A DNA stretch of 64,000 nt from Oegoconia quadripuncta (GCA_949316235.1 OX438749.1:6900914-6964913), one strand, 5' to 3'. Counted from the stretch's first letter, positions 12,337 through 23,507 are shown. Made by a program: numbers and translations. Notes: generated from the letters alone by a model not told the origin.

Positions 12337-15300
12337 GACATATCGGTCGTGATATAATTTGTCAAAATCCACCAATAGTATTTACAGCATGAACTGGATA
12401 TCGCCTGAGCGATTTTATAATGTCAAAGTGTGATGATTGCAAAAATGAAGTGTGTGTTGATTTCGCCAAATATAAAATCTGGTTAATTTTTGTATTCTAA
12501 ATAAGAATTGTCATTAGTATCTGTCACAACATGGTTCTTTCTTCACAGTGGAACTATAAGCCACGCAGAGTGGCGCGAAGAGCTAATGCTTGCGGAGGTA
12601 ACTCGGAATGTTGGTGGTTGTTGGCAATTTATAGGTCACAATGTGGGAAAGCAGATGTTCCTCAATCCTGAAGAAGCATTATTCTTGATGGAAGTGGTAA
12701 GTTAATACTTATATTAGTCCCAATTTATACAGCCATAGTAAAGCCTAAGACGTAAGGTCTGAATTACATAACAGAATTGAGCCATCATAAAACCTAGTTA
12801 ATTATAAATAAGATTTGCTTTGTCAACTATCACTACTCACTGGATTATACAGCTTTTTTTTGGATTTTTTAATGTATATTCTGCAGTGCTAAGCCTTTTC
12901 GTCAATTTACGGATGTGAGGACCCCATTGCATTTTAATGCCCAAAAATACAGTAGAATCCACAAGGTCTATAAAGTGGCATTTTTTGTCATTATATTTGT
13001 GGGCATCACTCTGACATCTGACAAATTCACACATTTAGTTTTTTTCTCGTTTAAGTATTAAATTATTAGCCTAAACTATCTACTATCTCAAAAATAGCAT
13101 TGTTCACATAGTCATAGCTTAACTTTTGTCTTTATGAATGTTTTCATTGCTAATATGTAGGCTACAAAATATAAACTACCGCATTTTACAATGAAAAGTT
13201 GAAGAAAAGAGTTGGTTACACAATGACCTCCATTGTCTACATATAAGATTATAAACAACAACATTTTGAGAAAGTGTGTAATAAAGTTAATAGTTTCAAC
13301 TTTGCGCTTCGTAAACTGACTGCAGTAGCGAGTCAAAGCGCCGCGATCACTGCTTACTATGCGTATGTAGATTCGGTTCTACGATATGGCCTTATAATTT
13401 GGGGAAATAGTCCTGACAGGTATAAAGTGTTTATGGCCCAAAAACGATGCATACGTGCTATCTGTGCATGTGCGCCAGACGAGCCGTGTAGGCCGGTTTT
13501 CAAATTGTTAAAAATATTATCAGACCCGTGCCTCTACGTTTTTGAATAAGTAAAATTTGTAAAATTAAATCCAGACCTGTTCAAACGAGGTAAGGACATA
13601 TCGTCTAGGAACACTAGGGCCCACGTTCTTGATAGGATAGTGTTTGAGGGAATTCCAGGTAGTGCGCGATTTCAAAAGAATTGTTATTGTATGTGCAAGT
13701 CAGTGTTCACCTATTAAGAAGTTCAAAACGACTATATTTACATTCTTATTGAACAATGTATTTTACTCAATTGATGAATATTTTAAATGTGACTTTAATA
13801 ATAATGATATGTAATAAAAATGTAATGTAATTTGCTTGACGATGAATTGAATCAATAATTATAAATTAATTGCAGACATATTTTAATTAAACTGTAATAA
13901 ATTGTTAAGACGTTATTCCTCTAAATTGTGAATAAAGTAACTAGAAAATTTATTTAATCAAGAAGGACATGCTATTTGTGTAAATTGATTTGTATTTTTA
14001 TTGTTTGGTGAAGGACAGGCTAATTATAATTTTGCATGCTATTGTATATGGCTGATTTAGGTGATACAATTTATACTATTTTACCAACTAAAATTAGTTA
14101 ATAGTTGGTAAAATAGTGTAGCAATGATTAGGGTAAGTAAATACTTACCCTAATCATTGCAAATAAATGTATTCTATTCTATTCTAAAACATAATTGTAT
14201 TGTGTAGCTGTTAGTTGCCCTGAATAAAATAAAATATTTTTTTTTGACGACCTGTTTGTAGTTAGAAACTCTGACTGCTATACCAAAAGGTCGCGGTACG
14301 AATCCCGCTAGGGGCATAATGTTTGTATGAGAATACAGACATGTGTTCCAGAGTTATAGATGTTTTTCATTTATATATGTATTTATTTTCAAAAAAAATA
14401 TTCTGTAATAAATTAAAATCAAAAATGTTTTATTCAATGTAGGATACAAAAATATCACTTATTAAAAGTCAACATGTTATTATAATTTTTTTTAAACTAC
14501 ATCGCTTCACAAGGTGTTATGGTTAGGGAGAAGAAGCGACAAGAAACTGTAGTTTATTAACCATCTGGTATCCATAATAAAAGTGCCGCGGCAGCAGCCG
14601 GCGAGGTACCAGAAAGCCAATCGCTTTTTAGGAAAAGGCGTAAATTTGTACGGAAGCGATTTGGATCTATTATAGTGATAAGTAGGCATTAGAATGAGCA
14701 AATCCATAGTTTGGATAGATTCGAAATTAATTTTGTATGGCGTTCAAATGTTATGTTAAATAATATTATTGCCATTAATAAAATGGATAACAATACGTAT
14801 GGCACTCGTATCATTATGGAATGTAATGTACAGGTAAACAAGAGTATGTCACATATCTTTTATGGTAAACAAAACATTCGAGCAAATGAAATTCGGGTAT
14901 CCATAATAAAAGCCCAGCAGCTTAGTGTGGAACTAGATGGCGCTGTGTGTATGTACAAAATATATATTTTTGTGTGCCGAAAGTACACGGCACTTATATT
15001 AAGTTTGATAAATTATGTTTTCACAGAACTGCCTGCAATTAAAGTACAATGGAGTTACTGTTTCACTACAGCAAGCTTACTCCTTACTTCTTCGTGGCAA
15101 AGTTTCTCCCAATCAGTATAAAGTATATTCATCTCTTAGTAAAATGGGTTACAAAGTGTTCAGATGTATGGACTTAAATTCAACAGATTATGAAAAAAAA
15201 ATTGATTTGACTCATCATAAAAACATTGAAGTAACAACTGTAGTCCTGGATACCGATGATAATGTTAAAGAAAATAATGGACTGAAGGAAACAGATACTA

Positions 15301-18300
15301 ACATGCAAATAGACAATGATATTGACAATGTCGATACCACTGGTGAGTAATACCAACATGCCTATTTAAAGAAAAGACATTGATTTACTATTTAAAGAAT
15401 CCTTGGAACAATTTAATGGATGAGATTGTAATCACTACTGATGAAGAAATTGTTAAAGTTAGTAATTGCCTCACAATGCCATGGAAATAAATAGTGAAGA
15501 TGCTTATAAAGAAGGAACTTTGGGTACTTAAATAGATATTTAAAAATTGTATAATGTCCTCTTTTTCATGTTGCCTACTTGTAAGATGGAATTAAAATTG
15601 TTATGGTAATTTTGCAGGTACGAACTCTAATACAGAAATCATAGTTAACAAAGAAATTGATGAACATGAAAATAATATGGATTTATGTTCAAGCAATGCA
15701 GACATAATGGAGTTGGACAATGCCAGTGACGCTAATGATTTAGTAAATAAGAATTCAAGTTATTGTACTGAAACAGCTGCACAAGAAAGTAATCATCAGA
15801 TTGGGAAAAAAATATCTGTTAATCTTGACAGACAGTTACATGCATTAGAAAGTAGAAAACTGAAGCCTTGTAATTCTGATTTATTACAAAAATACTTTAA
15901 ATGTATACCTGAAATATTACAAAACCTTGTGGTGACAGTTGAAATACCAAGTGAGGACCATATTCCAAAAAATGTTTTTTTGAATAATAGGACCTATGTT
16001 CTAAACATAGAGAGAATAAAAACAAACATTAAGGATGTCAGACCACCTTCAACTAACTCAAGGACATACAGCATCCCTGAGGAAGTAAATGGTGCTCATG
16101 TCAAAAGAGTCAAGGATTCTGCACTTTTAAATACTCCTCAATGTAACTGGCCTCACCCATTCCAGGCAAATACAAGGTTTAGACCCACTTTTAATTTAAA
16201 TACACGGTTTACAGGACCTAGACCATATGTTAACTTTAGACCCTTTCAGTTTTGGAGACCACATATGGATTTTTATAACCCTAATTGGTCTTTTCAACGA
16301 GCTTTTATGCCTAATTTCAACTTTATGCCTAGATTCAATTTCTTTCCTAGACCTCCAATATTCGGACCGATTCCAAATCTCGTAAATTTGAGTACACGTA
16401 GCAGAAAACGAAAAAGACAAGTTGATAGACATTTAGTTGCTATTAAAAAACTGGCGAATAGATTGAAAGATTTAATGCGGCGTAACCTACCACAAGAACG
16501 AAACAAAGAATCCCTTGAAATACTAATAGATACATTCAACTCGAGATATGGAAGGCGTTTGCGTCTCTCGGAGCAGTTCGACATAATCGAGGACACCATG
16601 GTTGAAACCATAGAAATCGATTGCGATGAGGAGTCTAGTAGAAAAAAATCAAGATCAGATAGAACTGAAGATAAATATGAAGAGTATTTAATCAAACTCA
16701 AACAACTGGCGTTCAAGCTTAAAGAACTAGAACTAAAAAATAAGGCTAATACTCGACACAAGAGAGCATTATCAAGTGTGATTAAGAAATTCAACAAGTC
16801 TTATAATGCTGATGTTTATATGAATACCAATTACGAAGTATTAGATCGAAGGCACATCACCCTCGATTCCTCCTCTGATTCAGATTGTGTTATAGAAGAA
16901 ATTCAAAAACCCATGTATAGTAAAAAGCTTAGAAATCCTTTTAATGTCTTGAAAAGACTTTCTGAAAAACCAAATTCTAGCATTGATGTGCCAAGTACAA
17001 GTAAAGAAGGGACGGATCCTGTAGTAATTGTCGAACATAATAATACATACAGCGAATTTATAACAGAAACCTTCGGCAGCAACTGGCTACCAAAAGAAAA
17101 TGACTTTGGCAGGGCAGAAGTGTTCCCAAGAAACCTCATGTATAGTTTTCTAATTGATTGTAAGAAAGCAGAGTATTTATATGGATACATCAATGATCAA
17201 CCACATGGGTTAAATAATTGGACTGATATTAAAATTTCGTATTTAAAAAATGTTGCTATTGATACAGCAGAATATGAAAAGGAAGTCTTTCAACAAAACA
17301 CATCAGGATTAAATTCTATTATTAGGTCTGAAGACTCGACAGATATGCTTTCAGTAATGCAGAAACTGAGTATTATACCAGCAAATAATGAAATTTCAAG
17401 TGAATCTAGTCTTAAAATTCATTTTGATGTTTATAATAGGGATATTCAGAACTTCAAGAAAACGAATCGGCCAAAACCACATTTCAGAGTCATTTGTATG
17501 GAGTAAGTACTTACTTATTTTACAATGGTTACAATTCGGTTGGCATATGCTTAAATGTACATTTAGGCCAGTCTATCCCTTTTTGATTGCGAGCAAACAA
17601 GAAGGGCGACGCGACATTGGTGTCGATTCTGGCGTGGCATCGCTATATTAACCTAAATCTAAAAAATATCTAATTTTAAATCCATTTCTTAAAATATGCT
17701 ATATAATACTATATACACCTATCGCTAAATTTAGAGATGGTTTTGCATATTTTACGGACGCCTAGATTGAATTGATGTACTGTATTACCATAGTCAAAAT
17801 CAATATTTTTCCTCAGAACAGGTTTTTTAAATGTTTGCTAATCAATGATTTAATTATGGAAGCATGTGCCAAGCGAATGGACACCATTATTAACTACATG
17901 TGAAACATACGTCATGATGGTTATATGGTGAATACTTTATGGGTACCTGGTACAATGTCATTAAATCTGAGACTGTCACCACATGGCCAAACTTGAGAAC
18001 TCAGATGTAATGCCTGACGTTCCTTATCCTCAAATGCTGCGGTAGGTGACAGGCATAGTGGAATTTACAATTATAGATAACATGTAGCGAAAGGAATACC
18101 GCCTCCTTGGCTTAATGTAAATAACGTAAGGATTACAAAACGGAAATAGCTGGTTTTATCCCAGCAGGGTACATGTTTAGTTCTCGGCTTCGTTGACGGT
18201 AGGGCATTTTTAGCGATGCGAGCAGAGTGCGCTGAAAGAGCAGAGCGTCATAATCGTTTCTCCGTCGTGTTTGGCCGTAATCCTCAACCTTATGAATTGG

Positions 18301-18928
18301 CGCATTGTATGAATTGCTTTATATTGGGTCTTTACCTAAGAAATTGGAGATTTTTCTTCGTTAATCATATGTACCAATTCGTGCGATTTTCAAAGCCATA
18401 TCCATATTTGTTTTTTATTTGGAATATTATTTCAAGGTTTCACATGAAATATTTTAAAAATTAACGATGCCTATACTTAACTTAATGTTATCCGATAATA
18501 CACACAGTTTAGCTAAATTTGGATTTGCCGTTCCCAAAAAAAAAAAATCAAAAATGTTTGTATGGTGAAAACAGTCTTAATGAAATTCTTCATACAAAAC
18601 GCCAATTTCATAGGTAAGGACCTAATAGTATACGCCACAGTGTCGCACTGTTGTTGATAAAGGGTTTATATCCTATTTCATTTTTAATATATTTTTTGAA
18701 GGTAGTTTAGTTTACCTCTACTTCACATTGTAATCAATACTTAACTCTTCTCATTACAGTGAATCGTCGAGTTTTCCATCGGGGGCCGAAATAGCCGCTC
18801 TCCACTCAAAGTTTGACGATAATGTCATAATTATGTTCGCCATCGTCGGCGACGCTTCAGTTTCCTACCTCCAGATTAACCCTACAAACTTGCCAGTTTA
18901 CCTGCGCACCACTGACATGAATGACTGA
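10136..18928 (+). CDS. TSEN54: tRNA-splicing endonuclease subunit Sen54
   Basis: Exons: 10136-10158, 10262-10426, 12549-12696, 15027-15342, 15618-17502, 18760-18928; phases match throughout and give 901 aa. Sen54 is the structural partner in the nuclear TSEN complex that cuts introns from pre-tRNA. Exons 2-4 carry the conserved N-terminal domain: residues about 8-62 include GSWLEQ, residues 63-112 include HAEWREEL and LNPEEALFLMEV, and exon 4 starts with NCLQLKYNGV. Exon 6 (about 846-901) is the short C-terminal nuclease-like fold ending in a beta-strand segment. The middle is unusual: acidic 218-400, an aromatic/Arg-rich stretch about 402-472, then two similar helical modules (488-547 and 574-637). 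Human TSEN54, from memory about 526 aa, is far shorter, and the extra length is in exon 5. The ATG gives a very short exon 1 (MDKSKFLS), so an alternative start is possible. Family assignment is strong; exon 1 is the weakest part. Confidence 0.93.
10931..12333 (+). mobile_element. 5'-truncated RTE-like non-LTR retrotransposon in TSEN54 intron 2
   Basis: The element opens directly in reverse transcriptase sequence (LPSIYKLFSS) and stays open for over 1 kb. Visible RT motifs are QAGFRSGFST, DYSKAFDS, GVRQGDPLSP and FADDIVLF. The reading frame shifts near 12035-12045: the frame ends at a TAA (12047-12049), while the expected C-terminus (GRPKKRWLDD, then KWKEKEEAF) continues in another frame to about 12170. 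The 3' end is a (TAA)n tail, 12282-12333, as in RTE-type elements. A 12-bp repeat, TAAGACATATCG, flanks it (10919-10930 and 12334-12345); the first TAA is ambiguous with the tail, so at least 9 bp are secure. It lacks the N-terminal endonuclease region and is not autonomous as it stands. Confidence 0.9.
12282..12336 (+). repeat. (TAA)n microsatellite tail of the RTE-like element
   Basis: About eighteen uninterrupted TAA units follow the element's 3' UTR. Such a trinucleotide tail is typical of RTE-like retrotransposons and is also a likely length-variable microsatellite. Confidence 0.9.
12837..13080 (-). pseudogene. Jockey/CR1-like reverse transcriptase fragment, minus strand
   Basis: On the minus strand the translation reads NNLILKREKTKCVNL, then after a broken stretch LVDSTVFLGIKMQWGPHI and KRLSTAEYTL. 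These match the conserved block after the RT catalytic core of lepidopteran jockey-like elements (NNL-L-N-KTK followed by FLG-DxxLxWGPHI). A stop after KREKTKN and several oddities show it is decayed. It lies in TSEN54 intron 3. Confidence 0.7.
14075..14117. repeat. Short perfect hairpin (16-bp arms)
   Basis: Bases 14075-14090 and 14102-14117 are exact reverse complements separated by 11 nt. It lies in the 3' part of the retroelement remnant. Confidence 0.85.
14121..14160. repeat. Near-perfect 40-bp palindrome (19-bp arms)
   Basis: Bases 14121-14139 and 14142-14160 are exact reverse complements with a 2-nt centre. It begins 3 bp after the preceding hairpin. Confidence 0.9.
14255..14400 (+). 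mobile_element. tRNA-derived SINE in TSEN54 intron 3
   Basis: A B-box-like segment (GGTACGAATCCCGC, about 14293-14306) is preceded by a tRNA-like left part and followed by a lepidopteran SINE body with a TTTTCATTTATATATG motif. A related copy in the opposite orientation lies at about 37770-37905, and the body motif recurs at 48820-48845. Confidence 0.7.
14555..14985 (+). mobile_element. SINE fragment split by a 312-bp insertion with a 17-bp duplication
   Basis: The SINE body (CCATCTGGTATCC ... AGATGGCGCTGT) is uninterrupted in the copy at 48868-48915. Here it is broken after 14583. The sequence GGTATCCATAATAAAAG occurs at 14567-14583 and again at 14896-14912, flanking 312 bp of unrelated DNA (14584-14895). 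The insert has no poly(A) tail and no terminal inverted repeat that I can see. No gene is recognised in it. Confidence 0.7.
16169..16381 (+). other. Aromatic/Arg-rich low-complexity segment of TSEN54
   Basis: Residues about 402-472 of the TSEN54 model are dominated by Phe, Arg, Asn and Pro, with many NTRF-, NFxF- and FRP-like motifs. It resembles an intrinsically disordered aromatic/Arg region rather than a folded domain. Function is unknown; RNA binding or condensate behaviour would only be inference. Confidence 0.75.
16427..16876 (+). other. Apparent internally duplicated module in TSEN54
   Basis: Module 1 (16427-16606, residues 488-547) and module 2 (16685-16876, residues 574-637) align by eye. 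Each has a charged helix (HLVAIKKLANRLKDL against YLIKLKQLAFKLKEL), then a second helix ending FNSRYG or FNKSYN, then a downstream ILE/VLD-type segment, and each is followed by an acidic stretch. Similarity is moderate, so the duplication would be old. Confidence 0.6.
18090..18180 (+). mobile_element. Degenerate tRNA-derived SINE head in TSEN54 intron 5
   Basis: The start, CCGCCTCCTTGGCTTAATG, and the B-box region ending in CAGCAGGGTACATG match the head of the fuller SINE copies at 22772 and 51389. The B box is mutated and the body is mostly lost. Confidence 0.65.
18321..18612 (+). repeat. Dispersed repeat, shorter copy (TSEN54 intron 5)
   Basis: This 292-bp segment is a close copy of 151-647, sharing starts (ATATTGGGTCTTTACCT) and ends (ACGCCAATTTCATA). 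Two internal blocks of roughly 90-100 bp present in the other copy are missing here. Ends are not obviously inverted; class unknown. Confidence 0.75.
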
Positions 18929-21850
18929 CTTTACTTGAATGTTGTTTCATGGGGCTCGTATTTTGGGAGGTGTAAATGATTAATGTGATTTTATTAGTAA
19001 GTACTTAATATGTAAGTTTCTTTATTTTGATCACATTTGATTTATTTCATTTTTTTTACTATAACTTTTCATTAGGTGAGCTTGGGATCTAATATCGAAT
19101 TGAAGTTCATGATGTAATTAATAACAATTATTTATTGTCTTAGTTCCGATTTAACTTAATGCTATTGACATAGTAATAATTTTGAATAGTCAATGAAAAA
19201 GGGAGTGACATCAGCTTTGCTGTTCCGGGTCAGATGTCACGGTCAACGCCGTTTTTCAGTCTTTACCAGTCAATTGATATTGCAGTTACGCAAAACATAT
19301 ATTGTGCATTATCTTATCATTATTGGATTGGTGGAAGTCATAATAATTATACATTTATAGTATGAAATTCGAAGTTTCGTCATGACACTAGTTATTTTTT
19401 TGTCAGGTTGTCGCCTTGAGTTAACCCTTTCACGTCCAGTGAAGACACAATAGAAGTTTTATTGTTATAACATCTATAGACGTTCGTTCAGTGTCTGCGA
19501 AAGTGTTAAGTCGCATTTCGTTCTTTTTTTTATTTAGTTTTTATTGTACGGAGTTGCAAAGTAGTAAAACATATTAATCTGTGGTTTGATAAATGTACTG
19601 TTACACTGAATTTTTAGAACCTGCATTAGAAATAAAAATTGAATTCCGAAGTCTACAACCTTTTTAGGGGATTGTTTGAAATGGCCTGATTGATTATTCT
19701 CCTACGCATAACTTGAGAGGTGAAATATATGTGTTTGCGGCAGGAAACCACGTTCACCATAACCATAAAATAGGTGATCCAATTTGAACAGTTTCGGTAG
19801 TCATATGTAACTTGGGAATTGCGATGTCCATCCTGATGAGACTTCTCTAAGCTAAAACCAGTTTTAAAGTAGTGCTGTCGCTTTCTTCCTGGAATAATTC
19901 AACGCGATATCACCAGTCTAAAACTTGATTTAGTTCACAGAAGACTCATCAGAATCGAGCCCAGCTGATAATTGTGCAAAGCAGCAGGAATCGTTTTAAA
20001 AGAAAGATATTAAATTAGGCAACCTTTAATAAATGCTAACATGTTTTAAAATTTAAAGCTTTCTCCTTAAACTTAAGAGCAACTACATAGCACGTGGGTT
20101 ACGGATGGCAAAGTGCAAAATGTGTAACTATACTTTAGCCTATGTAATACTTAACTTTATTAATTTTATCTAACGGTCAGTTCACATTGGACTTGCAGCA
20201 GCAGGAAGTGAACTGAAGTGTTTTACGTTGCACATTGAACTTTATCTTCATTCAAAATAAGATAGGACTTCACGCAAGAACAAAGAATAAATACGAGCGC
20301 TCAATACTTAATAGTACTTACGTGGCTCTCAAGTGTAATTGTTAATATTTTATTTAGGGTAGATAAAGTTCAATATTCATTACATGAAAATTTGCGCCGT
20401 ATGGCCCGCCATCGCTTTGTAACGCTTATAATGTGAATTTTTATTCATACTTATTCACATCGGCAATGCGAAGCGACGCGCACAAGAATAGCAATAGAAT
20501 TGTGAACCTTATTATCATCGTACGACAGGAATATGGGATAGTGATATAGCAACATATTATTCTTGCAGGTTTATAAATTAGTACATACTTTTTTTCATAT
20601 ATTTCCAGAAAAAAAAATGTTAAATGTTGACATTCTTCTAGAGCTTAGACGAATAACTCAGCCTCTAGAGACTAATTCACAAGGTTCTAAAGTGACACTG
20701 ACACTAATATTTTCCTTTTAACTGAATATTATATCAGACTAATAAAACGTAGGAATAGTCGTGAATAAACTGTATAATTAAAATACCTATTTATTTGAGA
20801 CAAATCAATTTGTTGGTATCGTTATACAAATCAGTTCTCTCATTATGCTTATCAGATGTTGCCAATGCACAGGTTTCATCTAATATGTTTGGCTGGTCGC
20901 TTCAAGAAGTCGTGCGACCGTGCACCTAGTAAAATTGAAACAGTTACCTTAGAAGTTGATGATGAAGTTCATATTCTATTAGTATTTTTTAAGCGCACCT
21001 GTCGTCACGCAGCCTGTATAAGTTGACCCGCACACCAGAATTTGACGACCGAAACTCAACTGACCTTCGTAAACCCTTTGTAAATAAAGCAGTTTTGTTT
21101 GCGAAGGTCTATAATTTTTATTATATCTAGGGTATTCATTAAAATTACACAACCTTTGTAATTAAATTCTAAGTGTTGAATGTTTACTGTGAATATAACT
21201 GTGAGGAACTCTTGTTAATAAAGTGATAATTCCTACCTAAAAAAATGTTTTATCTTTTTATTTATAGATAAGCTTAGTTTTAGAGTTAGGGTAAACTATA
21301 CAATGGTAACTATACAAATAAGACGTTTTAGAGGTCTGAAAATCGCTCCGATTTTTGACCATGTTAAGCGTTTAATATGTAGGTTTTGACCGATAAAAAT
21401 TGTCGTACGTTGGCGGGCTTTAACGGTTCCGTCCGTATTACCCAATTGGCTGCGAACGTAAAATATAATATATACTAATAATTAGTGGTATTTGAATGAT
21501 AAAATCGAAACGCGTCATTGTTTTAGTTTACCCTATATGACAAGACATTTTATATTAGGTAAATAATTAATATTATAAAGCTAAAAGTAACTATTATATT
21601 ATAACGAATCTTCATAATCGTATAAATTATGAAGCCCAACAAAATGGGCCAAAAACCATTCAAAACAGCACTTATTCTATTATCTAAAATCTAATACAAT
21701 TTTATTAGGAACTGATAAGCAATTGTTATTTAAATTAATACTTTTTGAACAACTTGGCCTCGGTTTACGACAATTTATACACGACGGACCCTTCGTCTTT
21801 AACTTTATTCTGAAATCTTCTATTTGTTAATTCTGATGATAAGTTACAAG
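18929..21850. other. Intergenic region, no gene recognised
   Basis: TSEN54 3' UTR and spacer. No good AATAAA signal lies close to the stop; the first candidate is near 19631. A segment at 19855-19930 shares AAAACCAGTTTTAAAGTAGT and a following block with the hairpin element at 24962-25108. Confidence 0.5.
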
Positions 21851-22182
21851 TTCGAGCTGCTCAATTTAACCGATACACTTCTCGCCGAAAATTAAATTTC
21901 CATCCACATCACCTGGATGAGTGGAAGTCTACCACTGTACGTTTCTCAAGAAACTTCTTACCACGTACGACCACCCTGTGGAACGGACTTCCGGCAGCGG
22001 TATTCCCGAACGAGTTACGACATTGGAACCTTCAAGAAACGCGCCTACACCTTCCTCAAAGGCCGGCAACGCATCTGTGACCCTTTTGGTGTTGCGGGTG
22101 TCCATGGGCGGCGGTGATTGCTATCCATCAGGTGACCCGTATGCTCGTTTGCCGCCCTCTCATATAAAAAAAAAAAAAATAA
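21850..22182 (+). pseudogene. Jockey-like non-LTR retrotransposon 3' end
   Basis: Translation gives FHPHHLDEWKSTTVRFSRN, then LPRTTTLWNGLPAAVFPNE. After a frameshift it continues SYDIGTFKKRAYTFLKG and VAGVHGRR to a stop. This is the C-terminal tail of a lepidopteran jockey-like ORF2. It is followed by a 3' UTR with GGTGACCCGTATGCTCGTTT and a poly(A) run at 22168-22181. Confidence 0.8.
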
Positions 22183-22459
22183 GTAAGTACAAAAGCATTG
22201 TAGGCAGGTTATCGGTCTGAACGCAAAAGGCCATGTTCGAGTTAAAACAAGTTAAAATATCTCAAAATGTTCTCTGCAGTACATTTTATTACATTCCACA
22301 TTCGAGTTGTGCCATACCAAGTCCTGCGAGCAACTGTGGCTAAAGATAATTGTTTTTTACACGCTTTTATTAGCTTCACTTTTAACTACCAATGTAATCA
22401 AATCTTGAAAGTTAATTTAAACTTACTTCTAATCGTCGTATCGAAATGAAAAACAATAC

Positions 22460-22680
22460 TATAATTTGGTATATTGGAGCTGATCTAATGATGGAGCCAG
22501 AAGGTGGATGGTGAAACTCTTGTGGCTACTATGTGAACCCCTCGGGTTTGAATTCGTATGATTCGTTTTGACGAGTCCAATATATGACAGTACGATCTGA
22601 TGATGGAGCCAGGAGTTGGATGGTGGAAATTTAGCGTGTTTTTTAAACTACATATTATTATTTGAGATGGCATTCTCATA
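22460..22680. repeat. Dispersed repeat with internal duplication
   Basis: The phrase GAGCTGATCTAATGATGGAGCC near 22480 recurs at about 22597 (GATCTGATGATGGAGCCAGG), each followed by GGTGGATGGTGAAA-like sequence. A related piece lies at 50408-50470 in UTP20 intron 7. Class unknown. Confidence 0.55.
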
Positions 22681-22771
22681 CGAGTGTTTCCATGCTTCGC
22701 AAATCATGAAAAAGAAAAAGAAAGAAAAAGAAACTGTTTATTCGCCACTTTGACACATATACAACAATTAA

Positions 22772-23112
22772 CCGCCTCCATGGCTCAATGTAAACAACAT
22801 TGGGTTTACGTTTCGGAGGTCGCTGGTTCGATCCCCAGCGGGGTACATGTTTAAGTACTCGGTTTGGTTGGTGGTAGGGCATTTTAAATGCCCGCCTGGC
22901 TAGCTACCACCATCTTATCTAAATCTGCCGCCAAGCAGCAATGTTAATAGCATTGTTGTGTTCCGGTTGTCAGAGATAAGATAGCCAGTCCCCCAAATGT
23001 GTTAATTGGGGTTTCCGGGTCAGTACGCTTCCACCTTCGACCTCATCTTCACTTAACATCGGGTGTGATTGAGGTCAAGTACCAACCCGTTGTGCATAAA
23101 AAAAAAAAACAA
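22772..23112 (+). mobile_element. Full-length tRNA-derived SINE
   Basis: The head starts CCGCCTCCATGGCTCAATG and contains a strong B box (GGTTCGATCCC, 22825-22835). A body of about 250 bp and a poly(A) end at 23099-23109 follow. AACAATT flanks both ends, a likely 7-bp target duplication. It is nearly identical to 51389-51715, indicating recent activity. Confidence 0.85.
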
Positions 23113-23129
23113 TTGTTAGGCAAGTAAAA

Positions 23130-23400
23130 TAACAGAACACTCAGATAAGTGTCGCAGCAGCGAAAGGGAAACGACTCAGCTATATGCTGACCCTATAAGA
23201 GCTCAGCGCTGGTTTACTGTCGCACCCAGATCATATTAAACAGCCGATGCACTTGTTTTCAATTGAAGCCAATTGTTAAGCCACGGCCTACTGTTAAGAC
23301 TTGAATACATTAATAAATCCTCCAAACCGCACTGGCCCCCACCCATATATTCTAGTGAGAAGAGGTGGTCCCAGCGTAGAAGTAGGGACGTTGATAATGA
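23130..23400 (+). mobile_element. Degenerate SINE with GTTTTCAATTGAAG body
   Basis: It shares GTTTTCAATTGAAGCCA (23254-23271) and a GTGAGA-AGAGG tail with the SINE copies at 52935-53190 and 59560-59850. The head is poorly preserved here. Confidence 0.6.
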
Positions 23401-23507
23401 AACCAGAACATTATTATTAACGCCACATCTAACAGAACTCAGAAGAGCGATCTCAATATGTTGAACTCGTCAATTTCTGAAAAAAATGCATTAAGACCCG
23501 CGATTAT

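Larger units (their letters stand above)
13262..14185 (+). pseudogene. Jockey/CR1-like retrotransposon 3' part in TSEN54 intron 3
   Basis: A 91-aa frame at 13274-13549 contains FALRKLTAVASQSA, YYAYVDSVLRYGLIIWG and QKRCIRAICAC, typical of the region downstream of RT in jockey-like elements. After its stop, degenerate coding sequence continues (about 13560-13720), followed by an AT-rich 3' region ending in short TTCTA repeats near 14185. It runs opposite to the fragment just upstream. Confidence 0.75.

Noticed and set aside
12837..13549. Simple twin-priming inversion asserted as fact
   Set aside because: The two opposed fragments overlap in homologous protein positions but differ in sequence, so two independent elements cannot be excluded; kept only as a question.
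16294..16797. 167-aa minus-strand open frame
   Set aside because: It is the antisense shadow of TSEN54 exon 5, whose plus-strand frame is supported by splicing phases and homologous ends.
22821..22850. Functional tRNA gene suggested by a B box
   Set aside because: The left part does not form a full cloverleaf and the sequence continues into a SINE body with poly(A); the same holds at 14255, 37850, 50860, 51440 and 57710.
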